A stretch of DNA of 64,000 nt from Danxiaibacter flavus. Lineage in GTDB: Bacteria > Bacteroidota > Bacteroidia > Chitinophagales > Chitinophagaceae. The stretch is taken from the NCBI RefSeq assembly GCF_041060425.1, contig NZ_JAULBC010000001.1, positions 186,001 to 250,000 of the forward strand, given 5' to 3'. Below the pieces are notes generated by a model. It was not told the origin of the DNA, made no database searches, and worked only from the letters and a program-made list of their open reading frames with translations. Each line of letters opens with the position of its first letter. The stretch's first letter is position 1. This document shows, piece after piece, positions 48,938 through 57,048 of the stretch. The translations under genes were made by a program, and so were the position numbers.

Positions 48938-49114
48938 ATGCAGGAACTGATTGATCGTTTAAAGGATAAAGGGCTCACGGAAGAGCAAGCCTACGCGGCA
49001 ATCGAAGTGATTAAGGATTTTGCCAAGGAGAAGTTCCCACTCTTTGCAGGAGCCATAAATAAGCTTTTTAGCAAATACGGAAACAAAGAGGAAGAAGAGG
49101 ATTTTTTGGGGTAG
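48938..49114 (+). CDS. Small conserved-looking helical protein upstream of clpP
   Basis: This 58-residue frame encodes MQELIDRLKDKGLTEEQAYA, then AIEVIKDFAKEKFPLFAGAI and a KYGNKEEEEDFLG tail. Amphipathic helices with a UBA-like spacing and an acidic end are visible. Codon use is like that of neighbouring genes and TATCTTTA lies about 21 bases upstream as a weak -7 box. I do not recognise a named family. Its position between tig and clpP suggests, without proof, a link to proteolysis. Confidence 0.7.
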   Translation: MQELIDRLKDKGLTEEQAYAAIEVIKDFAKEKFPLFAGAINKLFSKYGNKEEEEDFLG

Positions 49115-49277
49115 GCCTAATCCACCGGTTGTCGTAAAACTGCCCTTTTGGCGGTAGAAAGTGTTTGCATGGTATTTGGTATTGAAAAAGGCTTTGACGT
49201 TAATTAGCGAAGGCTGATTGGTGTCAGAAAACCGCGATAGAGTACAATCGCTTATTTTCATTGAAAAATATTCAACT

Positions 49278-49964
49278 ATGGATTTTGGAAAGGAATTTGA
49301 AAAATATGCTGTTAAGCATAAGGGCATAAGTAGCGCAACATTGCACAATTATAATAACAGCATAACCAACCTCACGCCATACATTATAGAAGAAAGGCCG
49401 CTAAACGTGGCTAGTATGGACGTATTTAGCCGTTTGATGATGGATAGGATCATCTTTCTGGGCGAACCAATTAATGACTACGTGGCAAATATTGTCACTG
49501 CACAGTTGTTGTTCCTCGAAAGTACAGACCGCACAAGAGACATCCAGATGTATATCAATAGCCCGGGAGGTAGTGTTTATGCCGGTTTAGGCATCTACGA
49601 TACCATGCAGTTCATTAATCCGGAAGTTTCAACCATTTGCACCGGTATTGCCGCAAGCATGGGAGCTATTTTGTTGTGCGCAGGTGTTAACGGTAAAAGA
49701 ACAGCGCTTAAACACGCCCGTATTATGCTGCACCAACCAAGCGGCGCAATAGGCGGACAGGCTACAGATATCGGTATCACTGCCCGTGAGATCAAGAAGA
49801 TCAAACATGAGCTTTACGAAGTGATCAGTCATCACAGCGGAAAAGACATGGAAACAGTTGCAAAAGATTGTGACAGGGACTTTTGGATGACAGCCCAGGA
49901 AGGTAAAGATTACGGTCTTGTGGACGAAGTGCTTTTGACCAATCCGCGAAAGGAGAAAAAATAA
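49278..49964 (+). CDS. clpP: ATP-dependent Clp protease proteolytic subunit (first copy)
   Basis: I choose the ATG at 49278 (MDFGKEFEKYAVKHKGI), giving 228 residues; the frame is open to 49218. The catalytic triad is visible: Ser in GIAASMGAILLCAG, His in MLHQPSGAIGGQ and Asp in DCDRDFWM. The N-terminal loop region (ITNLTPYIIEERPLNV) is clear. A second, different clpP follows 56 bases later. Confidence 0.94.
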   Translation: MDFGKEFEKYAVKHKGISSATLHNYNNSITNLTPYIIEERPLNVASMDVFSRLMMDRIIFLGEPINDYVANIVTAQLLFLESTDRTRDIQMYINSPGGSVYAGLGIYDTMQFINPEVSTICTGIAASMGAILLCAGVNGKRTALKHARIMLHQPSGAIGGQATDIGITAREIKKIKHELYEVISHHSGKDMETVAKDCDRDFWMTAQEGKDYGLVDEVLLTNPRKEKK

Positions 49965-50020
49965 CCATTTTCGGTACTGTTTCCGAATGCTGATTTTACA
50001 CTACTCTAAAATTTAGAAAT

Positions 50021-50662
50021 ATGATTAATTCAAAATATAGCGTCAATCCTTACTTAATGGAGGATGAAGAAGAAGAAGAACAGCCAAAAGATGATAAGCA
50101 GGAGCCGATGTCGCCTTTATTGATGAGGAAAATGGAAAAGCTTTTCCTTGAGAAAAGAGCGGTTTATTTATGGGGACCTGTTGATGATAAATCAGCAAGA
50201 GATGTAGTATCTAAGCTAATGTTGCTGGATGCTGATAAGCCAGGTGAAGAAATCAAATTTTATATCAACAGCCCGGGTGGAATGGTGACCAGTGGTATGG
50301 TGATCTATGATACCGTCAAATTGATCCAGTCTCCCGTTAGCACGATCTGTATGGGACTTGCAGCAAGTATGGGCTCAATATTGTTGAGTGTTGGGAAGAA
50401 GGGCAAAAGATACATTTATCCGCACGGAGAGGTAATGATACATCAGCCTAGTCTTGGTGGAATGTTTCAGGCTACTTCAGCAGACATTGAAATCCAGGCT
50501 ATTCAGATGGAAAAAACAAAGCTGCTTGGTGCTAAGATCCTCGCAGACAATTGTGGCAAATCTGTAGACCAGATCCTCAAGGATTTTGACCGCGATTACT
50601 GGATGGATGCGCAGGAAGCGGTTCAATACGGAATCGTTGATAAGGTGTTAAATAAGCTTTAA
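50021..50662 (+). CDS. ClpP-type protease subunit (second copy)
   Basis: The 213-residue paralogue keeps Ser in GLAASMGSILLSVG, His in MIHQPSLGGM and Asp in DFDRDYWM. The N-terminus is different from the first copy, with an acidic stretch EDEEEEEQPKDDKQE that replaces the processed leader. It may form mixed rings with the first subunit, as in organisms with ClpP1P2; this is inference. clpX is next. Confidence 0.92.
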   Translation: MINSKYSVNPYLMEDEEEEEQPKDDKQEPMSPLLMRKMEKLFLEKRAVYLWGPVDDKSARDVVSKLMLLDADKPGEEIKFYINSPGGMVTSGMVIYDTVKLIQSPVSTICMGLAASMGSILLSVGKKGKRYIYPHGEVMIHQPSLGGMFQATSADIEIQAIQMEKTKLLGAKILADNCGKSVDQILKDFDRDYWMDAQEAVQYGIVDKVLNKL

Positions 50663-50733
50663 TACGAATATGTTCCGGAAAATGATCATTTTTCCGTAAA
50701 ATTCCGGTTAAAGCGCCTTAAATAAATCTTTTC

Positions 50734-50757
50734 AAAACCGCTGTTATCAGCGGTTTT
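50734..50757 (+). terminator. Terminator between clpP and clpX
   Basis: Stem AAAACCGCTG/CAGCGGTTTT with a TTAT loop. A TATTTTTG box (50760-50767) follows at once and may be the clpX promoter. Confidence 0.75.
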
Positions 50758-50810
50758 GTTATTTTTGTATTTAGGATTTTCTAAACGGCCTTAGGGCAAA
50801 AAAATATATC

Positions 50811-52043
50811 ATGGCAAAACAATCGCATCTGCATTGTTCTTTTTGCGGTAGAAGTAGGGATGAGGTAAAAATTTTGATTGCCGGACAGGAAGGGCATATT
50901 TGCGAAAACTGTGTAGAGCATGCACAGGAAATTATAGCACAGGAATTACAGGCAAGGCAGGAACAACAATCTTCTCAGTTTAAGTTTACCGTTAAAAGAC
51001 CAAAGGAGATCAAGTCATTTCTTGATCAGTACATTATTGGGCAGGATGAGGCTAAGAAAGTGATGTCCGTTGCCGTTTATAATCATTATAAACGAATTAC
51101 TCAAAAGCAACAGGATGATATCGAGATTGAGAAGAGCAATATCGTAATGGTTGGTGAAACGGGTACGGGTAAAACGCTTCTTGCTAAAACGGTAGCACGT
51201 TTACTGAATGTGCCTTTTGCAATAGTCGATGCAACTGTATTTACAGAAGCCGGTTATGTAGGCGAGGACGTGGAAAGTATGCTTACCCGCCTGTTACAGG
51301 CATGTAACTATGACGTACAGGCTGCAGAAAAAGGAATTGTTTATATTGATGAGATTGATAAAATAGCACGTAAAGGAGATAACCCTTCTATAACGCGCGA
51401 CGTTAGTGGGGAAGGTGTTCAACAGGGATTGCTGAAAATGTTGGAAGGTACAGAAGTACTCGTACCACCACAAGGCGGAAGAAAGCATCCTGAACAAAAA
51501 ATGATCAAGGTTAACACGCAGAATATATTGTTTATATGCGGCGGTGCATTTGACGGAATTGACAAAGTGATCGCAAGACGTATCAATACAAATGCGATCG
51601 GCTTTAATGTTAACAAAGACGAACAGGAACTGCAACGTAAGAATCTGTTACGTTTCATCAATGCTACAGATTTGAAGAGCTTTGGTTTAATACCTGAGTT
51701 ACTGGGCCGTTTGCCGATTGTTACGCATCTGGAACCACTGGATGTAGCAACATTGCGTTCAATTTTGACAGAGCCAAAGAACAGCCTGATAAAACAGTAT
51801 ACGAGGTTATTTGAGCTTGAAAATATCAAACTGGAAATTGAGCCGGCAGTATTGGATTTCATGGTCAGCAAAGCGATGGAGTTTAAGCTTGGTGCAAGAG
51901 GATTGAGAAGTATCTGCGAATACATTTTTACAGATGCTATGTTTGAAATGCCGGGTACTGATCAAAACCATTTCCTCGTGACGCTTGAATACGCCCAGAA
52001 TAAATTTGACAAGAGTAAGTTGAGCTTGTTGAAAGTAGCGTAG
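50811..52043 (+). CDS. clpX: ATP-dependent Clp protease ATP-binding subunit ClpX
   Basis: The 410-residue unfoldase has an N-terminal zinc finger (CSFCGRSRDEV ... ICENC), Walker A VGETGTGKTLLAKT, Walker B VYIDEIDKIARK, the RKHPEQ pore-region segment and LGRLPIVTHLEPLD. It feeds proteins to ClpP. It lies directly after both clpP genes. A heptamer array begins one base after the stop codon. Confidence 0.97.
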   Translation: MAKQSHLHCSFCGRSRDEVKILIAGQEGHICENCVEHAQEIIAQELQARQEQQSSQFKFTVKRPKEIKSFLDQYIIGQDEAKKVMSVAVYNHYKRITQKQQDDIEIEKSNIVMVGETGTGKTLLAKTVARLLNVPFAIVDATVFTEAGYVGEDVESMLTRLLQACNYDVQAAEKGIVYIDEIDKIARKGDNPSITRDVSGEGVQQGLLKMLEGTEVLVPPQGGRKHPEQKMIKVNTQNILFICGGAFDGIDKVIARRINTNAIGFNVNKDEQELQRKNLLRFINATDLKSFGLIPELLGRLPIVTHLEPLDVATLRSILTEPKNSLIKQYTRLFELENIKLEIEPAVLDFMVSKAMEFKLGARGLRSICEYIFTDAMFEMPGTDQNHFLVTLEYAQNKFDKSKLSLLKVA

Positions 52044-52044
52044 A

Positions 52045-52323
52045 GAGGTGTGAGGTATCAGGTATCAGGTTTGAGGTATCAGGTGTGAGGTATCAGGTGT
52101 GAGGTATAGCACAAAGCATACAAATCTTTCACAGTAGGATAATTTAGAAAGGCTGTATCGAAAGTTCGATACAGCCTTTCTTTTCAATTAACTCAATATC
52201 GGTTTTCTAATAAAATCAATCAGGCTTGCTTTAGCTTTCTCATAAAAGGTAATTTATGAAATTGCACGGCTACAAACCTGAAACCTGACACCTGAAACCT
52301 CACGGCCTTACGCCTCACACCTG
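52045..52323. repeat. Inverted heptamer-repeat element, family D, between convergent genes
   Basis: Left arm 52045-52107 has nine units: GAGGTGT GAGGTAT CAGGTAT CAGGTTT GAGGTAT CAGGTGT GAGGTAT CAGGTGT GAGGTAT. Right arm 52274-52323 has AAACCTG AAACCTG ACACCTG AAACCTC ACGGCCT, a one-base slip, ACGCCTC ACACCTG, which is the reverse orientation. The left arm begins one base after clpX and the right arm runs to the stop codon of the convergent gene at 52326. The spacer holds a long perfect terminator hairpin. Confidence 0.9.
52147..52180. terminator. Long perfect hairpin, clpX terminator
   Basis: A 16-base perfect stem (GAAAGGCTGTATCGAA and its complement) around a two-base loop, followed by TTTTC on the plus strand. 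It is flanked by the two heptamer arms. Confidence 0.8.
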
Positions 52324-52325
52324 CC

Positions 52326-52673
52326 TCAAAATCCGTTGTTCTCAAAATACATCAGTATATGATCCTTCAGAAAGTTTTCCTGTTCTGGCAGAGCTATATT
52401 AGGCAGTTCCTTGAGTTGTTTAAAATGGGGCCAGCCATCTTTATCGTTCCCTTCAAGAAGGTAATATCCGCTGGGTGCAAGAATGGTACAGACGGCAACA
52501 TGCATAAGATCCTGTTTTTGTTCTTTAGTGATTTTCTTTTGAACGAATCCCGTTTCCTGTACACCAATGAGAAATAAAATAGCGTCCATGTCCGGCTTTT
52601 TTCCAAAACGCTCAACCAGTTTTGCTTCCAGCGTCCACCAGCGTTGTTGTAAATCATCATTAATAAACATCAT
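52326..52673 (-). CDS. Hypothetical protein of about 115 residues
   Basis: I start at 52673 (MMFINDDLQQRWWTLEAKL) since residues encoded upstream look unrelated and overlap the serS promoter. The protein is soluble and mostly helical, with RFGKKPDMDAILFLIGVQE, KEQKQDLMHVAVCTILAPSGYY and a C-terminal FLKDHILMYFENNGF. I do not recognise the family. It is divergent from serS and convergent with clpX. Confidence 0.75.
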   Translation of the reverse strand: MMFINDDLQQRWWTLEAKLVERFGKKPDMDAILFLIGVQETGFVQKKITKEQKQDLMHVAVCTILAPSGYYLLEGNDKDGWPHFKQLKELPNIALPEQENFLKDHILMYFENNGF

Positions 52674-52704
52674 GGTGCAAAGGTAACAATGTGCGGCCAA
52701 AGGT

Positions 52705-52712
52705 TATCTTTG
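52705..52712 (+). promoter_or_regulatory. Promoter -7 box for serS
   Basis: TATCTTTG matches TAnnTTTG, 17 bases before the ATG at 52730. Confidence 0.6.
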
Positions 52713-52729
52713 CGCAAATTTATTGTAGT

Positions 52730-54004
52730 ATGCTCCAAGTAAGTGTTTTGCGTCAAAATGCGGAATGGGCCAAAGAAAGGCTTGCTGTGAGAAATTTTAA
52801 GCAGCCCGAATTGGTGGATGAGATTATAGCCCTGGATGATGAAAGAAAAAGAATACAGGCAGAATTTGATAACACGCAGGCAAAAGTAAACAGTGCCTCA
52901 AAAGATATAGGTAAATTGATGGCACAGGGGAAAAAAGACGAAGCAGAAGCCCTGAAAGCCGAAGTAGCCACACATAAAACCTCGATTTCATCCCTGAACG
53001 AAAAGATGTCGCAGACAGAGAAAACGTTGCAGGATAAACTGCTGTTGCTACCAAACTTACCCAGCGAAAAAGTTCCTCCGGGCAAAACACCTGAAGACAA
53101 TATTATCGTAAGATCAGGTGGTGATGTTCCCGAGCTGCATGCAGGCGCGGTTCCTCACTGGGATCTTATAAAAGAATACAACCTGGTGGATTTTGAAACC
53201 GGGGCCAAAATAACAGGCAGTGGATTTCCGCTTTATCGCGGAAAAGGCGCCAAGTTACAAAGGTCTCTCATTCAGTATTTTCTTGATTTTAATACGGAAG
53301 CAGGCTATACCGAGTTTATTCCTCCATTTGTAGTGAACGAACTTTCGGCATATAGTACCGGGCAGTTGCCTGACAAAGAAGGACAGATGTATCATGTAAC
53401 GGAAGATAACCTGTTCCTGATACCTACATCAGAGGTTCCGGTGACAAATATTTATCGCGATGAAATTTTGAAAGAGGCAGATCTGCCGCAAAAATTAACA
53501 GCTTATTCTCCCTGTTTCAGAAGAGAAGCCGGCAGCTTCGGAAAAGATGTTCGTGGCTTAAACAGGGTTCATCAGTTTGAAAAAGTTGAGATAATCCAGA
53601 TCTGTCATCCGGAAAAAAGCTATGATGTACTGGAAGAAATGGTAAATCACGTCGAGAAGCTTGTTCAGTCGCTTGGTCTGCCTTACCGCATTTTAAAACT
53701 TTGCGGTGGCGACATGGGCTTTACCAGTGCGCTAACTTATGACTTTGAAGTTTACAGTACAGCTCAACAGCGCTGGTTAGAAGTAAGTAGTGTCAGCAAC
53801 TTTGAAAGCTATCAGGCAAACAGGCTTAAATGCCGTTTCAAGGATAGTAATGGTAAAACGCAGCTTACACACACGCTTAATGGTAGCTCGCTCGCATTGC
53901 CTCGTATTTTGGCCAGCCTGCTGGAAAATAACCAAACAGAAGAAGGTATTAAAATACCAGGGGTGCTGCATGAATATTTCGGCGCAAAAGTCATAACTAA
54001 ATAA
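52730..54004 (+). CDS. serS: Seryl-tRNA synthetase
   Basis: I start at 52730 (MLQVSVLRQNAEWAKERL), giving 424 residues. The N-terminal coiled-coil tRNA-binding arm covers about residues 30-100, followed by the class II catalytic core: TSEVPVTNIYRDEIL (motif region), FRREAGSFGKDVRGLNRVHQF (motif 2) and HTLNGSSLALPRILASLLEN (motif 3). It charges tRNA-Ser. A strong terminator follows. Confidence 0.97.
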   Translation: MLQVSVLRQNAEWAKERLAVRNFKQPELVDEIIALDDERKRIQAEFDNTQAKVNSASKDIGKLMAQGKKDEAEALKAEVATHKTSISSLNEKMSQTEKTLQDKLLLLPNLPSEKVPPGKTPEDNIIVRSGGDVPELHAGAVPHWDLIKEYNLVDFETGAKITGSGFPLYRGKGAKLQRSLIQYFLDFNTEAGYTEFIPPFVVNELSAYSTGQLPDKEGQMYHVTEDNLFLIPTSEVPVTNIYRDEILKEADLPQKLTAYSPCFRREAGSFGKDVRGLNRVHQFEKVEIIQICHPEKSYDVLEEMVNHVEKLVQSLGLPYRILKLCGGDMGFTSALTYDFEVYSTAQQRWLEVSSVSNFESYQANRLKCRFKDSNGKTQLTHTLNGSSLALPRILASLLENNQTEEGIKIPGVLHEYFGAKVITK

Positions 54005-54022
54005 CCTCACTTTTAAATAGTC

Positions 54023-54051
54023 AAAAAGCTGCACAATTGTGCAGCTTTTTT
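54023..54051 (+). terminator. Terminator after serS
   Basis: Stem AAAAAGCTGCAC/GTGCAGCTTTTT with an AATT loop and T run. Confidence 0.88.
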
Positions 54052-54078
54052 CATTTGCGTCAGGCAGTAACAAGAAAG

Positions 54079-54275
54079 TTGTACGTTATAAGTTTTACGT
54101 TGTACGTTATTGGGCGTACAATCTGATACGAATCAATTAAGCTTTCACACAGACTAAAACGGGCTGGCAAGTTGTACGTTTTACGTTATAAGTTTTACGT
54201 TGATCGTAGCGAATGTTTAGTTACGAACCCTAAAATTAGACCTCCAACGTATAACGTAAAACGTACAACTTATAA
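54079..54275. repeat. Heptamer-repeat element, family A, three arms
   Basis: Two arms in one direction (54079-54113: TTGTACG TTATAAG TTTTACG TTGTACG TTATTGG; 54172-54206: TTGTACG TTTTACG TTATAAG TTTTACG TTGATCG) and one inverted arm (54248-54275: CGTATAA CGTAAAA CGTACAA CTTATAA). The last arm touches the stop codon of the L,D-transpeptidase gene. The three-arm form suggests one arm-plus-spacer was duplicated or inserted. Confidence 0.88.
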
Positions 54276-54788
54276 CTATCTCCTAATGGTAACCATTGTT
54301 CCAACGGGCACCATATTAAAGAGCTCATCTACATCTTTGTTTCTCATACTAATGCAGCCCCACGTCCAGTTTTGATAACTATCTACTGCAAAATCTTCTC
54401 TCGGCCACGTGCCATGTATACCGATTCCTCCGCCAATTTTTGCATTGGCCGGTATAACGCCCGCCGCTTTGCGTTGATTAAATTTGATCAGGCTTTCCTG
54501 GTTTGGATAATCGAGCATCATAAACTTGTGCCATTTTTCATGTACACGTTTATTGATGATATAAAAAGTTCCTTCTGGTGTTCTTCTGTCACCTTCCACA
54601 AATTTGTCACCTAAATCCTTGCTTCCAAAAACAACAGGATAGGTAACCAGCCAGCCTTTCTGATCATACACACTTAATTCGTAATCACTTTTATCAATGA
54701 TGATGTAATACGGGTTAAACTTTAGAAAAGATGTTGAAATCAGCAGCACTGTAATCAATACACCAGTAACAGAAATTCTCCTCAACAT
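54276..54788 (-). CDS. L,D-transpeptidase family protein (YkuD)
   Basis: I start at 54788 (MLRRISVTGVLITVLLI), giving 170 residues; the longer frame to 54962 runs through heptamer repeats and is unlikely. An N-terminal membrane or signal segment precedes the YkuD domain: YYIIIDKSDYELSVYD, GDRRTPEGTFYI, IGIHGTW (His) and NWTWGCISM (catalytic Cys). Such enzymes cross-link peptidoglycan or attach proteins to it. Confidence 0.88.
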   Translation of the reverse strand: MLRRISVTGVLITVLLISTSFLKFNPYYIIIDKSDYELSVYDQKGWLVTYPVVFGSKDLGDKFVEGDRRTPEGTFYIINKRVHEKWHKFMMLDYPNQESLIKFNQRKAAGVIPANAKIGGGIGIHGTWPREDFAVDSYQNWTWGCISMRNKDVDELFNMVPVGTMVTIRR

Positions 54789-54845
54789 GCAAACCTGTTT
54801 TGCATTAGAACGAAGAAATAAGTGAAAATTGTATGTGAGGGAAAG

Positions 54846-54955
54846 GAAAAGTAAAAAGTCAAAAGTAAAAACTATGCAGTTCAAATCTTTGATCTGTAAA
54901 TGACCGGTATGCAGACCGCACCTAATGTTTTGAATTTTTGCTTTTGAATTTTGAC
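54846..54955. repeat. Inverted heptamer-repeat pair, family F-like
   Basis: Left arm 54846-54873: GAAAAGT AAAAAGT CAAAAGT AAAAACT. Right arm 54928-54955: TTTTGAA TTTTTGC TTTTGAA TTTTGAC, roughly its reverse complement. The right arm ends 9 bases from the stop codon of the outer-membrane gene at 54965. Confidence 0.7.
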
Positions 54956-54964
54956 TTGGCACTA

Positions 54965-55858
54965 CTACCAGTTGCTAAACCGTATGCCCACTATGTAAGG
55001 GTATTGTTCAAGTGTTCTCTCGTGCAAGGGGTTAATGCTATAGCTGCCATAAAGTCTTACAGGTCCCATGCCCAGCTCACCTACATAAGCAAACCGCCAG
55101 TTGTTAAGACCTATATCGCCCTTTATTTTTTGCTTGCCTCTTTCATCGCTGATCTGTTTGTTACGGCTGTTATACAGGTAACCTGCACTTACTCCAAAGC
55201 TTATGCTAAGGCCATTTCTGCGGTCAGGCATGGTGTTAATGTTCACCATCATTGGAACTGTGATATAGTCGGCGGCCAGTTTGTTTTTAGAGAATAAAAT
55301 AGTATCTCGGATTATATGTGGCGGATTGCGCAGATAGGATACATTGGTCTCGTAGCGGAAATTATACATGTTAATACCCAAACCATATTTCAGGTTGATA
55401 ATGCCTTTATATACATTCAGCTTTTGCATAAAAAGCCAGATGTTTACGTTGGACGATTTTACAGTTCGAAGGTTAAAATCATCCTTTGTATATGGCTTGT
55501 TGGTTACGCCGGGTGTTTGCTGCAGGTATGTATCCGATGGACTGATGGCAGAGTAGTTTGTCTTGTCATTCCAGTTATTGAAGCCGAGATCGAAAATAAG
55601 CCAGTTGGTGCTTATAATGCTCCTGCGACTTTTTTTGTACGATGATGGTGTAGAACTGCTGCCAATCGTAATATCGAACGAGTTGCCGCTTGTGTCAGTT
55701 GGCGGGGAAGGCTCGCTATAAGCTTCCTTTTTGTCTTTCTTTATTATTATAAAGTTTCCAACACGGATTGTATCAGTCTTTTTGGTTGTACTGTCTGTCT
55801 GCGCAAAGCCTGACTGTGCCAGTAACATGGCTGCTGCAATGAATACAAATTTGTTCAT
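54965..55858 (-). CDS. Outer-membrane beta-barrel protein
   Basis: The 297-residue protein has a signal peptide (MNKFVFIAAAMLLAQSGFAQ), a polar Ser/Thr-rich linker with SSSTPSSYKKSRR near residue 70, and about eight beta-strands ending VGIRFSNW, as in OmpW/porin-like barrels of Bacteroidota. It is the third gene of a sigma/anti-sigma operon and lies 18 bases after the anti-sigma gene, so it may be a target or input of that system. Confidence 0.8.
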   Translation of the reverse strand: MNKFVFIAAAMLLAQSGFAQTDSTTKKTDTIRVGNFIIIKKDKKEAYSEPSPPTDTSGNSFDITIGSSSTPSSYKKSRRSIISTNWLIFDLGFNNWNDKTNYSAISPSDTYLQQTPGVTNKPYTKDDFNLRTVKSSNVNIWLFMQKLNVYKGIINLKYGLGINMYNFRYETNVSYLRNPPHIIRDTILFSKNKLAADYITVPMMVNINTMPDRRNGLSISFGVSAGYLYNSRNKQISDERGKQKIKGDIGLNNWRFAYVGELGMGPVRLYGSYSINPLHERTLEQYPYIVGIRFSNW

Positions 55859-55876
55859 GGCCGTAGATTTGATCGT

Positions 55877-56974
55877 TTATTTGGTTTCCTTTTCTATTTC
55901 AAAATTGGCAATCTGCAGCTTGCCATCGCTATCCTCATCCTGGGGTTTATTAAATAGGCGGGATGCTTTCTTAAAAAAGCCTTTTATCTTGGTTTTGTTG
56001 AGTTGCATAGATCCTACATAAACAGTGCGTGTGTTTGCGTCATCTGTATCCAGTTCTTTATAAACTATCGGTTCATCTGTCGGCAAAGATGCAGTTACTG
56101 CCTTAACGGGCGCTGCATCTTTATTGACGATCAGCTCCGGTTGTTGAGTTTCTGCTGGCTTATTATGTGCAATAACAGGCTCATCATTCACATTATTATT
56201 AGCAGTTTGCGATCTATAAGGTTCATTCGAAGCCGTTTGCTCCTGTTTAACCTCCGGAGCTTGCTTTATCCTGTTTATGTTCTCTTCTGTATTTCTCTTA
56301 GCCGTACTTTGGTTATCTGTTGGTGAAGCAGTTTGTGCAACTTCATCCTTTTTAGTACCCTCGTTCTGCAATTCTTTTATTGTGCCGGGTTGTTTAATTG
56401 GTTGAGTTTCTTCTTTGGGGGCAACCCGGGGCTGAACTTTTGTTATGTCATGATTGGTTAAAGAAGTATCTTTTTTACCAACTACCATCCATATTCCGGC
56501 GCAGGCTATCAGAATGGCTGCTGCAGCTGCTATACGCAGGAATGTAATGGGTATTACTCTTTTCTTTGAATGCCTGTATAACTTCTCTTTATGTTCAAAT
56601 ACAATTTCTTCCGGTTCCAGAACTACTTTTTGTAACAGGCTGAATTGCGCTTGTAATTGTGGATTTTGCAATACAAACTTTTCTACCGATTTCTTATCAG
56701 CTTCGTCAAGTTCATTGTCAACGTAAGAGAGCATGTACTCTTCATAGTTGCTCGCGTTTATGCCTTTGTTTGTTACATCCAGGAGAGATTGTTTGTCGTG
56801 GAATTTAATGTCCTCGTCAGGGTGCAGGCAGGCCTGCTGTAAAAGAGAAAGCTCATTAGCAAGATCTGGGTTCTGCTGAACAAACCATTCCACTTCCATG
56901 CGTTGATGAATACTGAGTTCATCGTCGATGTACATCAGAAAATACTCTTCATAATTTTGCCTGTTGATAGACAT
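55877..56974 (-). CDS. Putative membrane anti-sigma factor with a duplicated N-terminal module
   Basis: I start at 56974 (MSINRQNYEEYFLMY), giving 365 residues. The cytoplasmic part holds two copies of a 60-residue module: NYEEYFLMYIDDELS with WFVQQNPDLANELSLLQQ, then NYEEYMLSYVDNELD with KFVLQNPQLQAQFSLLQK. One membrane helix follows (ITFLRIAAAAAILIACAGIWMVV), then a Pro/Glu/Thr-rich periplasmic region and a basic tail. The module looks like a zinc-finger-less anti-sigma domain. It lies between an ECF sigma factor gene and an outer-membrane gene. Confidence 0.72.
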   Translation of the reverse strand: MSINRQNYEEYFLMYIDDELSIHQRMEVEWFVQQNPDLANELSLLQQACLHPDEDIKFHDKQSLLDVTNKGINASNYEEYMLSYVDNELDEADKKSVEKFVLQNPQLQAQFSLLQKVVLEPEEIVFEHKEKLYRHSKKRVIPITFLRIAAAAAILIACAGIWMVVGKKDTSLTNHDITKVQPRVAPKEETQPIKQPGTIKELQNEGTKKDEVAQTASPTDNQSTAKRNTEENINRIKQAPEVKQEQTASNEPYRSQTANNNVNDEPVIAHNKPAETQQPELIVNKDAAPVKAVTASLPTDEPIVYKELDTDDANTRTVYVGSMQLNKTKIKGFFKKASRLFNKPQDEDSDGKLQIANFEIEKETK

Positions 56975-57048
56975 AGTTACTCCTGTTTCCAGTTTCAAAT
57001 TTAAAAACCTTTACAACAATCGCACGCCGTTGTGCAAAAATGCGACGA

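Noticed and set aside
51419..51925. 168-residue minus-strand frame
   Set aside because: It is a shadow of clpX with Ser-rich low-complexity translation.
52045..52107. Possible CRISPR-like array of GAGGTAT units
   Set aside because: Units are 7 bases with no spacers, and there are no cas genes in the window.
54789..54962. N-terminal extension of the L,D-transpeptidase frame
   Set aside because: The extra 58 codons run through heptamer repeats, while a membrane segment begins at the ATG at 54788.
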